Shown piece by piece: positions 17,086-25,312 of a stretch of 63,330 nucleotides of DNA. How positions within the stretch are numbered: the first letter of the stretch is position 1; the number at the start of each line of letters is the position of its first letter. Source of the stretch: Thermodesulfobium sp. 4217-1 (GTDB lineage: Bacteria; Thermodesulfobiota; Thermodesulfobiia; Thermodesulfobiales; Thermodesulfobiaceae); contig NZ_JBAGBW010000012.1 in NCBI RefSeq assembly GCF_039822205.1, positions 1 to 63,330 on the forward strand, read 5' to 3'. Made by a program: the position numbers and the translations under genes. Below the pieces are notes generated by a model. The model was not told where the DNA came from. It searched no databases and was given only the letters and a program-made list of their open reading frames with translations.

Positions 17086-18276
17086 CTAATGTTTACAAAC
17101 GTGATCGCTGCCATGTTCGTGATCACATGAATTATTGCCGGTGACTAATTCATTTTTTAAATAGGCGTTAATTACACTACTTAAACTTCCACCAGAAACG
17201 CCAGTAATTACCTCGATGCCATTCTGCCTCATCAAATTTTGAGCCATTGGGCCCATTCCGCCAGTAAGAACAACATTTACCTTTTGCTCAGCAAGCCAGT
17301 TTGGTATTACACCTGGAGCATGAGGTGGAGGCGTGAGAAATTCTTCTTTTACGACTTTTCCACCCTCTACGTCTACTACTCCAAAAACCTCGCAGTGACC
17401 GAAATGTGAGCAAAGCTCTCCTTGTGCCATAGGAACTGCAATCTTCATAATTTTTATTTCCTCCTTATTTATACTCAGTTTGTTAACAATCTTATCGACT
17501 ATTTCGTTTATAATGTCTTTTATCTCTCCATCGTACTTGTCTAACAAGTTACCATCATCGCTTTCTTCTACTATCTTTGGATCAATAGGAATCTTGCCAA
17601 GGAAGTCAATCTGGTACTGCTTCGCAAGCTCACTTCCTCCGCCAGATTTAAATATATTGTGAACAGCACCACAATTAGGGCATACAAAACCACTCATGTT
17701 TTCAATAATGCCAAGAACATCAATGTTTACCTCTTTACAAAATGTAAGAGATTTTCTCACATCTGCAAGAGATACGCCCTGAGGAGTGGTTACAATCAAG
17801 GCCTTGCAATCTGGTATAGTTTGGGCAATAGTCAAAGGTTCATCGCCAGTGCCAGGAGGGCTATCGATTATCAAAAAGTCTAATTCTCCCCAATCTACAT
17901 CAGACAAAAATTGCTTTATTATTCCCATTTTTACAGGACCTCTCCATATAATCGCATCATCTGGATTTTCAAGTAAGAATTGAACAGATACTATCTTAAG
18001 GTTTCTGCTCCAAAGAACTGGTTTTAGCATCTCTCCTGAGGGATAAATTTTTTGCCAGACTATGCCCATTATTGTACCTATACTTGGTCCATGTACGTCC
18101 ACATCCAGAAGTCCAACCTTGTAACCCCTATTGGAGAGGAAAACTGCCAAATTAGCAGCTACTGTACTCTTTCCTACTCCACCTTTTCCACTCATTACCA
18201 TAATTTTATAGGGAACCTTTTTTAAAAAGTCCTCCATTCTCTCAAGTTTTTCATCATTTTTGTCTTTATCTGCCAA
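17086..18276 (-). CDS. Mrp/NBP35 ATPase fused to an orange-protein (NifX) domain, MrpORP type
   Basis: A 396-residue two-domain protein. Residues 25-265 are a Mrp/ApbC P-loop ATPase with deviant Walker A SGKGGVGKST (29-38), IDSPPGTGDE and the cluster-bridging CPNC. Residues 277-396 are a NifX-like domain starting MKIAVPMAQGE and ending in a His/Cys-rich tail (CDHEHGSDHVCKH). The same fusion exists in Desulfovibrio as MrpORP and is thought to carry or insert metal clusters. The DUF134 gene lies just upstream and a NifX gene just downstream. An SD-ATG pair at the domain junction may allow separate production of the NifX part. Confidence 0.93.
   Translation of the reverse strand: MADKDKNDEKLERMEDFLKKVPYKIMVMSGKGGVGKSTVAANLAVFLSNRGYKVGLLDVDVHGPSIGTIMGIVWQKIYPSGEMLKPVLWSRNLKIVSVQFLLENPDDAIIWRGPVKMGIIKQFLSDVDWGELDFLIIDSPPGTGDEPLTIAQTIPDCKALIVTTPQGVSLADVRKSLTFCKEVNIDVLGIIENMSGFVCPNCGAVHNIFKSGGGSELAKQYQIDFLGKIPIDPKIVEESDDGNLLDKYDGEIKDIINEIVDKIVNKLSINKEEIKIMKIAVPMAQGELCSHFGHCEVFGVVDVEGGKVVKEEFLTPPPHAPGVIPNWLAEQKVNVVLTGGMGPMAQNLMRQNGIEVITGVSGGSLSSVINAYLKNELVTGNNSCDHEHGSDHVCKH
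17446..17466 (-). promoter_or_regulatory. Internal ribosome-binding site at the MrpORP domain junction
   Basis: Minus-strand AAGGAGG (17466-17460) lies 11 bases before an in-frame ATG (17448-17446), which encodes residue 277, the first residue of the NifX-like domain. Initiation here would give a free 120-residue NifX protein (17089-17448). The spacing is a little long, but the SD is strong. Confidence 0.5.
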
Positions 18277-18279
18277 AGC

Positions 18280-18669
18280 TCAATCATCCCTTTCATTGTT
18301 TTTATGCTTAATGCAGTTTTTGATTTCTTTTTTCCAACACATCTTGCATCTTTTTTCACAAACTTCTCCTGGATCAGCTGTTTTATAATTACCGCCAGAT
18401 ATAACGAATGGCTTGCCAAACCATATAGATTGGGAGATCTTAAATCTCGCAGACTTCAATATCCTGCAAAAAGTGGACGCTGATATCTGCATGCTTTCAG
18501 AAGCTTCTTGAAAATCGCAATTTTCTAAGTCTACCAATCTCAGAGCTTCTATCTCTTCAAAACTTAATACATTCGCACCCTCAACACAAGATAAAACGCA
18601 ATCTACAGGCTTGAAACATTTTATGGCAGGCAAACAAAATAGCCTTCTCTCTTTCAATGGTCTTGCTAT
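18280..18669 (-). CDS. DUF134 family HTH protein with a probable AUA start
   Basis: A roughly 129-residue DUF134 protein with a C-terminal-type sigma-like HTH (VLSFEEIEALRLVDLENCDF, ASESMQISASTFCRIL) and cysteine-rich ends (CFKPVDC; CEKRCKMCW). DUF134 proteins commonly begin M-A-R-P; here the matching codons are AUA-GCA-AGA-CCA. AGGAGG (18682-18677) stands seven bases before that AUA. The only upstream in-frame start, TTG at 18714, lies upstream of the predicted -10 box. The protein probably regulates this operon, but that is inferred. Three bases separate its stop from the Mrp-ORP start. Confidence 0.82.
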   Translation of the reverse strand: MARPLKERRLFCLPAIKCFKPVDCVLSCVEGANVLSFEEIEALRLVDLENCDFQEASESMQISASTFCRILKSARFKISQSIWFGKPFVISGGNYKTADPGEVCEKRCKMCWKKEIKNCIKHKNNERDD

Positions 18670-18681
18670 TTTTGCTCCTCC

Positions 18682-18711
18682 TATTATTATGAAATATATT
18701 TCATAATAATA
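18682..18711. promoter_or_regulatory. 30-bp perfect palindrome (operator) upstream of DUF134
   Basis: The half-site TATTATTATGAAATA (18682-18696) is followed directly by its exact reverse complement (18697-18711). On the minus strand it covers the -10 box and the expected transcription start and ends at the SD. This is the arrangement of a repressor operator. Confidence 0.75.
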
Positions 18712-18730
18712 CAAAAAAAAATTATGTCAA
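18703..18730 (-). promoter_or_regulatory. Promoter of the DUF134-MrpORP-NifX operon
   Basis: Minus-strand TTGACA (18730-18725), a 16-base spacer rich in T, then TATTAT (18708-18703). The start of transcription would be near 18696, giving a leader of about 27 bases to the AUA start. The -10 box is inside the 30-bp palindrome. Confidence 0.6.
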
Positions 18731-18762
18731 GTATTTAGAAAAGAAGAATCGATATAGGATTG

Positions 18763-19986
18763 TTACAGGGTCATGAGTTGAGATGACCAGTTAACAGCCT
18801 CCAAATACGCTTTGATAACGTCATCAAATTTTAAATTCAATTTTTCCAACAATTTATAGAACTTATCAACTTCTGTCTTTTCATAAGAGACAATAAATTC
18901 ACAAACGTCAAAATAAATATTTTCTATCCCCAAAAGCGCATCTTTAACATAAGAATTTATAGGCAATTCACTAATTGCTTCTTCCCTGGGCCTATCAAGG
19001 AGCGCATCAATAGAAGAAAAAAGACCTGTCAAGAAAAAATTAGACAAATCTTCCTGTTTCTTGCCTAAAATTTGACCAATATTTTCGCACATCTTCGCTC
19101 TGAGAATCGACAAGGTAACCAACTCTTCAGGCTTATCGTCAGCAAGCTCTCCCAAGGCTATCAAACTTAGCCATTTTAGAAATTCGTTTTTTCCAAGTAA
19201 GACTATAGCTTGCTTTATAGAATTTATCTTATTTCTAAAACCAAAATATACGCTATTCATAAATTTCAAAAGTCTTAGAGACAGAGAAAGGTCTTTTTTT
19301 ATCATATCTTCTAATACAGCTGGTCTCCAATCTTCTTTGTAAGCTTCATCCAATAGATTGAGAATAAACTGCTTTCTAATAGAGAAGCTCTTTCTTGACA
19401 CAGAAGAGGGCTTGCTAAAAAAATAGCCCTGAAAGAGTGAATATCCGCTTTCTTTTGCAAGCAAAAAGTCATCATTTGTCTCAACCTTCTCTGCCAAATA
19501 AATTAAATTGCTTTTTATAGAGCTAATTATCTTCGGATATTCTCTTTTTTCATCATCGTTTAGCTGAAGGAAATCAACCTTTATATAATCAGCGCTTTCA
19601 ATTAGATTGTCATATTCGGTTTTGTATAAAAAGTCATCAAGGGCAATTTTATATCCTTTTTTCTTCAAGTCTTTAACTATATCTGATATACCCTCATCAT
19701 CATAGGAAGTCTCAAGCACTTCTATTACAACCTTATCTGGAGGCAATAAGTTAGGGACTTCATCTCTCAAAAGTTTTCCCGTAAAATTTATAAATGCAGG
19801 CAAATGGTTTGTCAGGATATCTAAGCCTATTACAGAGAGGCTTGACTTTAAAAGCTCAATTGTTGAGCTCTCGCCATCAAATGCATCGTATGAAGTCGAG
19901 TTCATGCTCCTTCTAAAAAGGAGCTCGTATGCCTTAACTTTTTCAGACCTATTGAATATTGGCTGCCTTGCTACAACTACATCCAT
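18763..19986 (-). CDS. EAL-HDOD domain signalling protein (YuxH-like)
   Basis: A 407-residue cytoplasmic protein. Residues 1-195 are an EAL domain with YELLFR, NFTGKLL, IEVLET, ALDDF, IKVDF, AEKVE and FQGYFFSKP, so most c-di-GMP phosphodiesterase ligands are present. Loop 6, normally DFGxGxSS, is degenerate (DDFLYKTEYDNL). Residues 200-390 are an HDOD domain (LSLRLLKFMNSVYFG, IKQAIVLLGKNEFLKWLSL). Such proteins link second-messenger or motility signals to other outputs, and activity cannot be predicted. SD AGGAG lies close to the ATG. No operon partner is evident. Confidence 0.9.
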   Translation of the reverse strand: MDVVVARQPIFNRSEKVKAYELLFRRSMNSTSYDAFDGESSTIELLKSSLSVIGLDILTNHLPAFINFTGKLLRDEVPNLLPPDKVVIEVLETSYDDEGISDIVKDLKKKGYKIALDDFLYKTEYDNLIESADYIKVDFLQLNDDEKREYPKIISSIKSNLIYLAEKVETNDDFLLAKESGYSLFQGYFFSKPSSVSRKSFSIRKQFILNLLDEAYKEDWRPAVLEDMIKKDLSLSLRLLKFMNSVYFGFRNKINSIKQAIVLLGKNEFLKWLSLIALGELADDKPEELVTLSILRAKMCENIGQILGKKQEDLSNFFLTGLFSSIDALLDRPREEAISELPINSYVKDALLGIENIYFDVCEFIVSYEKTEVDKFYKLLEKLNLKFDDVIKAYLEAVNWSSQLMTL

Positions 19987-20077
19987 TTTTCCCTCTCCTA
20001 TTGGATTGCATTTTATACATTATATACCTTAAAAAGTATGATAATTATTTTGAAATTTTAACTTTAAAAAGGTGGTA

Positions 20078-21268
20078 TTAATATAGGTGGAAAAAGCCAA
20101 ACAAAAGAAAGGAGCCAAAAATAGCAGCTAAAATAAGCAAAACAATATTTACCTTTTTGTGTAATCCTACAAGGAAAACCAATAGAAAGAGAAACGAAAG
20201 TGGATCTTTGACTGCCATTGGAAAATAGTTAACTGACATGGATGCCAAAAGTCCAGTAAGTGCTACTAAGAGACCAAATATCCCACCTCTAATCCACGAG
20301 AGATGAGATATCCTATCATAGAAGGGCGACACCACAATTGTAAATACTATTGAAGGCATAAACGTAAACAAAAAAGAAAACATTGCAGCAACAAATGAGC
20401 CAATAAAAAAGCCAATAAATGATGTAACACACAGTATTGGGCCAGGAGTCACCTGACTCAGAACTATCGCGTCCAAAAAGTTTTCCTGGCTAATTATCTT
20501 CATAGAATCAACAAAAGCGTGTTGGTAGAGAGGCAGGGCAACTTGAGCGCCGCCAAAAGCAAGGAAGCTTATCTGCGTAATCTTGAAATAAAAAGAAGTA
20601 AGGTTTGGTGTAATAAAATATGCAGAAGCTATAAGTATAGAAACAGCAACAAAGCCTATGATAAATTCAACTTTCGGGATATAGAGTTTTTTTTCAGAAA
20701 TAGCATCGCTAAGAACGCTTCTCTTTGGAAGGAAACCTTTACAAAATATAGAAATAAAAAAAGAAAGCAAGAAAACTAAAAAGATATTTATGCCAATCAT
20801 ATAGCACACAAAGCATAACAGCAACAATATCCTTCCAAAATTAACATTTATATACCTTTTATAAAAATTTAAAAAAGCTGAAATAAAAAATGCTACGACA
20901 AACGGCTTCAACCCATGGAATAAGACGTCTATAGTAGCGATATTAATTGATTTATAAAAGTAAGCAAGAATAGATATAAGGATTGTTGAGGGAAAAACAA
21001 GGGCAAGAGCACCTATTAAACCTGTCAAAAACCCAAACCTTCTATACCCAACATAACCTACCAAATTTATCATAATAGGACCTGGCAAAAGCTGTGTTAA
21101 TGCAATTCCTTTAAGGAAATCATCTTCAGTAGTATAACCTTTTTTCGATACAAATTCTTCTTTTAAATAGGAAATCATAGCAAGACCGCCAAATACCGTC
21201 GAGCCAATAATAAGGCAACGAAAAATAAAATCAAGATTAAAAGAGAGATTTTTTGACAGATTAGACAT
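20078..21268 (-). CDS. chrA: Chromate transporter (CHR family, two-domain)
   Basis: A 396-residue inner-membrane protein with two homologous CHR halves. The first has FGGLAMISYLKEEF and ALTQLLPGPIMINL; the second has FGGAQVALPLYQHAF and VLSQVTPGPILCV. There are about ten hydrophobic segments. The family exports chromate by proton antiport; in a sulfate reducer a sulfate-analogue substrate is possible but unproven. The start ATG has no good SD and lies 14 bases after the HEPN gene, so translational coupling is likely. Confidence 0.9.
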   Translation of the reverse strand: MSNLSKNLSFNLDFIFRCLIIGSTVFGGLAMISYLKEEFVSKKGYTTEDDFLKGIALTQLLPGPIMINLVGYVGYRRFGFLTGLIGALALVFPSTILISILAYFYKSINIATIDVLFHGLKPFVVAFFISAFLNFYKRYINVNFGRILLLLCFVCYMIGINIFLVFLLSFFISIFCKGFLPKRSVLSDAISEKKLYIPKVEFIIGFVAVSILIASAYFITPNLTSFYFKITQISFLAFGGAQVALPLYQHAFVDSMKIISQENFLDAIVLSQVTPGPILCVTSFIGFFIGSFVAAMFSFLFTFMPSIVFTIVVSPFYDRISHLSWIRGGIFGLLVALTGLLASMSVNYFPMAVKDPLSFLFLLVFLVGLHKKVNIVLLILAAIFGSFLLFGFFHLY

Positions 21269-21282
21269 TAAAAAGCAATTTT

Positions 21283-21666
21283 TTATTGCGCCAGTTGTTC
21301 AGAAGCGTCAAGAAAATCTATAACTTTTGGGTAAAGATATTGAACTTGTTCCAGAGTAGGCTCAGGCACCAATTCACAGCTTGAGTCGTCATCGCACTTG
21401 TGCCTAAAGGTCTTGGCAAATTTTAGGGCATCAAAAAGTTCTTCTGGAAACTTCTTCTTCTTTACAAGCTTTTCATCAAAGAGCTCAAAAATCTTATCAT
21501 GCGTGTAGCCCGAAAAGTCATCTATGTCTAAAACTGCCAATACCGAATTAAACATAGAGTAATAGAGAGCATTCATTATATAATGACTCTCTGCGCCAAA
21601 GGAAATCAGCTCCTTTGCTTCTTTTGCATAGTCTTGTGAGGCTTTCAATCTCTCATGTTTGTTCAT
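21283..21666 (-). CDS. HEPN domain protein
   Basis: A 127-residue helical protein that matches the HEPN pattern: AKEAKELISFGAESHYIMNALYYSMFNSV (in parts AKELISFGAE and NALYYSMFNSVLAVL), a middle GYTHDKIFELFDEK, and FAKTFRHKCDD near the C-terminus. HEPN proteins are often RNases or toxin partners of MNT nucleotidyltransferases. No MNT gene is adjacent; instead it precedes chrA. Its role is therefore unclear, and it may simply be a substrate- or nucleotide-binding HEPN. Confidence 0.75.
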   Translation of the reverse strand: MNKHERLKASQDYAKEAKELISFGAESHYIMNALYYSMFNSVLAVLDIDDFSGYTHDKIFELFDEKLVKKKKFPEELFDALKFAKTFRHKCDDDSSCELVPEPTLEQVQYLYPKVIDFLDASEQLAQ

Positions 21667-21798
21667 AAGTAATTATTTTATCATAATTCAAAATATCTAA
21701 CATAAAAATATAAAACTCAATTAAGTGCATATTCCAATTTTATTTAAATAAAAAAGCTTTGATATAATAAACTAAAATAAACTTTTTAGGAGGAAAAT

Positions 21799-22383
21799 AT
21801 GTTTGAACTCGATTGCAGGGGAATGGTGTGCCCAAAACCAGTAGTACTAACAAGACAGGCATTAAAAGATCATCAAGAAATAATTGTAATAGTTGATAAT
21901 AAAACTTCAAGAGATAATCTTAACAACCTTGCTAAAGACAAAAATATGTATTTTGAAGTAGAAGAAAAAGATAATTTATATTACTGCAAAATCAACAAGA
22001 GAGAAACTGAGAATATAGCCGAGACAAAATTAGAATATCTTCCCGAAAATGCCCCCTGGAGCATCTTTGTAAAGACAAACACATTAGGACACGGGAGTGA
22101 TGAGCTTGGTAAGAATCTTATGAATGCCTTTTTTGACGCGCTCTTATACTTTGAGAATCACCCAAAAACCATTGCATTCATGAATGCTGGCGTTTACTTA
22201 ACTTTGGAAGATTCTGAATGCCTCAAAGAAATTAAAATGCTAAATGAAAAAGGTTCCGAAGTGCTAGTATGCGGAACCTGCCTGAATTATTTCAACGTAA
22301 TAGAGAAGCTTGCAGTAGGCAAGGTCTCAAATATGTTTTCTATATTAGAGTCCCTAAAAGGGTCCTTTATAATAGAACCCTAA
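21799..22383 (+). CDS. yedF: Sulfurtransferase-like protein YedF (TusA + DsrE-like)
   Basis: A 194-residue protein of the selenium-metabolism-associated YedF type. The N-terminal TusA domain holds DCRGMVCPKPVV with the nucleophile C11. The C-terminal DsrE/F-like domain carries FVKTNTLGHGSDELG and CGTCLNYF. The family is believed to relay sulfur or selenium as persulfide or perselenide. AGGAGG stands close to the ATG. It converges exactly on the globin-sensor gene, with no bases between the two stop codons. Confidence 0.9.
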   Translation: MFELDCRGMVCPKPVVLTRQALKDHQEIIVIVDNKTSRDNLNNLAKDKNMYFEVEEKDNLYYCKINKRETENIAETKLEYLPENAPWSIFVKTNTLGHGSDELGKNLMNAFFDALLYFENHPKTIAFMNAGVYLTLEDSECLKEIKMLNEKGSEVLVCGTCLNYFNVIEKLAVGKVSNMFSILESLKGSFIIEP

Positions 22384-23133
22384 TTAAGAGGTCTCTTCTT
22401 GATATTTTATCTGTCTAATTTCGTGCATATTTTTGTCTATCATCTCCATTATCTTTTTTGATGACCTTGAAGAGTCTTCTGCAAGCTTTCTAACCTCTTT
22501 GGCGACCACTGCAAAAGTTCTGCCAGCCTCACCTGCTCGAGCCGCTTCAATGCTAGCGTTCAAAGAAAGTATGTTTGTTCTGCCAGCAATACTTTCTACA
22601 ACCTTTACGGCCTCTCCAACCTGCTCTTGGGTTTTAATTATGTGTTCAAGCTGCTCAGCAAAGTAATTATCAATAATTAACTGGATGTCAAGTATTATTC
22701 TCTTAACAAATGCGCTAAAAGATTTTACGAATTCAGCCTCATCTTTCTCTACTTCATGAACAATAGATGAAATCTCCTCAAAATAAAGCCTGTAAGCTCC
22801 CAGATACCATGAGGGATAAAGACCTATAAGCTGGTGCCTCTTGCCTACGAAAAGCCTTCTTTGAAAATACTCTTCGTCTATTGTAGGACTTGTAAGAGAT
22901 ACAAAATAGTCCCTCATAGTCTTGCCAAGCCTTTCTACTGTAGAGTTTTTATCAATTATTTCCTTTAAATTTGAAAAATTAGCTATGTGATCGTAGAATT
23001 TCTTGACGAAACCATCCGCCCTTTTTTCAAAATAGGGTCTAAACTTTGCCATTCTCTGTAAATCTTCAACAGAGAGCCCTAAATAACGAAATCTTTGCTG
23101 ATATTTAGAATCATTAGTTAAATTTTCTTCCAT
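22384..23133 (-). CDS. Globin-coupled sensor with a minimal MCP signalling tip
   Basis: A 249-residue soluble protein. Residues 10-165 form a protoglobin-type heme domain with F-helix histidine H100 ([10 protein letters not shown]) and distal Y47. Residues 175-240 are an MCP-like hairpin tip ([33 protein letters not shown]). It lacks membrane helices and the long coiled-coil and methylation helices of a full receptor. It may sense O2 or redox gases in the cytoplasm. GGTGGTG precedes the ATG, and the gene is divergent from a DMT transporter. Confidence 0.88.
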   Translation of the reverse strand: MEENLTNDSKYQQRFRYLGLSVEDLQRMAKFRPYFEKRADGFVKKFYDHIANFSNLKEIIDKNSTVERLGKTMRDYFVSLTSPTIDEEYFQRRLFVGKRHQLIGLYPSWYLGAYRLYFEEISSIVHEVEKDEAEFVKSFSAFVKRIILDIQLIIDNYFAEQLEHIIKTQEQVGEAVKVVESIAGRTNILSLNASIEAARAGEAGRTFAVVAKEVRKLAEDSSRSSKKIMEMIDKNMHEIRQIKYQEETS

Positions 23134-23227
23134 CCTACACCACCTTCAATTTTTTATTTCTATAATTATATATCAATATTAGTTAATTTTTAATATCCAT
23201 TTTTTGTGTTAGAATTTTAAAGTTAAG

Positions 23228-24118
23228 TTGAAGATAAATTTTGTCACTAACAATTTAACAGGCTATCTCTTTACAATAGGGGCCGCATCGCTTTGGGGTT
23301 TTGGCGGTTGTGTAGCAAAGTTTGCATTTAATAGTGCTATCGACCCCCTGTTATTCGTAAAAATAAGGCTTGCAATGTCTTTTATTTTGCTTTTTGTATA
23401 TCTCTCTATATTTAATAAAAAACATATATTTATAGCCAAAACTGACATACTTTATTTTTCAATCTTAGGCATATTTGGTATGACCACAATGCAACTATTT
23501 TATCTGTTTGCCATAAAATATACAAACGTATCAACCGCTGTGTTTTTACAATACACGTCGCCTATCTTAATGGCTTTGTATTTATATTTTTTTGAAAGCG
23601 CTCCCATTTCAGTATCGAAGATGCTCGCAATAGCTCTCTCTCTAATCGGGGGCTCATGCTTTGTAATTAGTATGGCAGAAACGTCTTTAAACTTTCAAGG
23701 TCTTTTTTATGGAATTTTTGCTGCATTAGGAATGGCATTTATAAGCGTATACGGTAGAAAATCCCTGAAAAGCTATAGCCCATTAACTCTTATACTTTAT
23801 TCTACAGGGTTTGCAGCAATATTTATTAATATCGTTACACCTTTGAATTTGGCAATTTTTTCTTTGCCAACCTCGACATGGCTTATTTTACTTTATTTTT
23901 CTATATTTTCCACATTAATACCGTATTTTTTATACTTTAAGGGGGTCTCAATAATATCGCCTACAAATGCAGGCATTACAGCCTGTTTAGAGCCATTTAT
24001 AGCCTCTATCGTCGCTTTTTTCTGGCTTAGAGAAGGCCTTTCTATTCTTCAAATTGTTGGAGGAATATTAATCGTATCGGGCGTCGTAATTTTACAAAAA
24101 TTTGATAATTTAGTATGA
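23228..24118 (+). CDS. EamA/DMT superfamily transporter
   Basis: A 296-residue membrane protein with ten hydrophobic helices arranged as two EamA repeats (first begins ASLWGFGGCVAKFAF; second includes PTNAGITACLEPFIASIVAFFW). The substrate cannot be predicted. The start chosen is TTG because the first helix begins within ten residues of it. No SD is visible, so a leaderless transcript or a different start is possible. The next gene overlaps its stop in an ATGA arrangement, so the two are coupled. Confidence 0.88.
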   Translation: MKINFVTNNLTGYLFTIGAASLWGFGGCVAKFAFNSAIDPLLFVKIRLAMSFILLFVYLSIFNKKHIFIAKTDILYFSILGIFGMTTMQLFYLFAIKYTNVSTAVFLQYTSPILMALYLYFFESAPISVSKMLAIALSLIGGSCFVISMAETSLNFQGLFYGIFAALGMAFISVYGRKSLKSYSPLTLILYSTGFAAIFINIVTPLNLAIFSLPTSTWLILLYFSIFSTLIPYFLYFKGVSIISPTNAGITACLEPFIASIVAFFWLREGLSILQIVGGILIVSGVVILQKFDNLV

Positions 24119-24963
24119 ACTTAATATTCGGCCCAGCCGGCAATGAAGAGCTTTTCTACAATTCCGGGTTTAAATCAACTGTTGACTCTGCAAAGTATAT
24201 TACTAAAATGGGACTATTTGCGTTCGAATATCCATTTACACATGGGATAAGATTAAGCGATGAAACTGCGATGAAAATAGGTGAATCCTTTTCGAAAGAG
24301 AGGGTTAGGCTCAGCATTCATGCACCATATTATATAAATATAACAAGCCCTAATCCAGAAATATTGGAAAGATCTGAAAAATATCTCATAAGAAGCCTAC
24401 AAATGGGGAAGTTGATGAATGCTGACAGGATAATATTCCATCCTGGAAGTTCAAAAAAAGAAGATAGAAAAGTATTATTAGATAGATCTATAGCTTTCTT
24501 AGAAAATTTTATCTATAACAACATAAATATAATAAACGGCATTAAGCTCTGTCCAGAAACTCACGGCAAAAAAGTCAGCATAGGAGACATTGATGAAATA
24601 TTAAAGATGTGCAAAGTGTACCCAGATATCTTCCTACCGACTATAGATTTCGCACATATATATGCTGTAAATGGGGGACAGTTAAATAATGAAGACGATT
24701 TTACCAGAATTTTTGAAAAATTGCCTCATGAAAAATTGCACATTCATTTTAGTCAGATTGAGTTCAGCGATATGGGGGAGATAAGACACAGATCTCTAAA
24801 CTCTGGCTTTGGACCTCCAATTGATGCCTTTTTATCGAGTCTTATCACAAATCATATAAAAGCAAGGGTGATAGTAGAAACGCCTGGCACTCAATCAAAA
24901 GATGCTAAAATACTGTTAGATAGATATTTAGAGCTGGAGGGAAAAAATGGTAAATCCTTATGA
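24115..24963 (+). CDS. Endonuclease IV-like TIM-barrel protein
   Basis: A 282-residue AP-endonuclease family 2 protein. Metal-ligand-like segments of endonuclease IV are visible: LSIHAPYYINITSP, IIFHPGSS, LCPETHGK, PTIDFAHIYA, LHIHFSQIEF and ARVIVETPG. This suggests a trinuclear zinc site and repair of abasic DNA. The spacing differs somewhat from Nfo, so a related sugar-isomerase fold function cannot be excluded. It overlaps the DMT gene upstream and the ylbF-like gene downstream, forming a tight three-gene unit. Confidence 0.85.
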   Translation: MNLIFGPAGNEELFYNSGFKSTVDSAKYITKMGLFAFEYPFTHGIRLSDETAMKIGESFSKERVRLSIHAPYYINITSPNPEILERSEKYLIRSLQMGKLMNADRIIFHPGSSKKEDRKVLLDRSIAFLENFIYNNINIINGIKLCPETHGKKVSIGDIDEILKMCKVYPDIFLPTIDFAHIYAVNGGQLNNEDDFTRIFEKLPHEKLHIHFSQIEFSDMGEIRHRSLNSGFGPPIDAFLSSLITNHIKARVIVETPGTQSKDAKILLDRYLELEGKNGKSL

Positions 24964-25312
24964 TAAGGCACACGAGCTTGCAAAATCAATTAAAGACTCA
25001 GATGAGTATATCGATCTAATAAAATCAACTGAGCTAGTAAAAAAAGATGACGGTTTATACAAAATGGTAAAGAATCTATTTACGCTAAGAACTCAGATAG
25101 AAATAGATGCGCTCTCAGGCAAAGAAGAAAATAAAGACAAAAAAGCAGATCTCAAGAGACTCCACGATCTGGTGTCAGCAATTCCAGAAGGAAGAAGACT
25201 CATAGAATCACACTATAGGTTTCAGGTATTAATGGGCGACATATATAAGATAATCGGAGAAGGTATAAATGAAGGAATGGAATTTTTCAACTTTCTCCAA
25301 GAAAAAGATTAG
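24947..25312 (+). CDS. YlbF/YmcA family regulator
   Basis: A 121-residue, wholly helical protein of the YlbF/YmcA (RicF/RicA) family: YDKAHELAKSIKDSDEYIDL, then a coiled-coil middle and FQVLMGDIYKIIGEGI. In Bacillus the family forms a complex that tunes RNase Y and development. Only one member is seen here, so its partner is unknown. It has SD GGAGGG and overlaps the preceding gene by 17 bases. It overlaps the convergent queuosine-transporter gene by four bases. Confidence 0.85.
   Translation: MVNPYDKAHELAKSIKDSDEYIDLIKSTELVKKDDGLYKMVKNLFTLRTQIEIDALSGKEENKDKKADLKRLHDLVSAIPEGRRLIESHYRFQVLMGDIYKIIGEGINEGMEFFNFLQEKD

Noticed and set aside
18670-18714. TTG at 18714 as the start of the DUF134 gene
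   Set aside because: No SD precedes it, it falls upstream of the predicted -10 box within the palindrome region, and the extra residues do not fit DUF134 N-termini.
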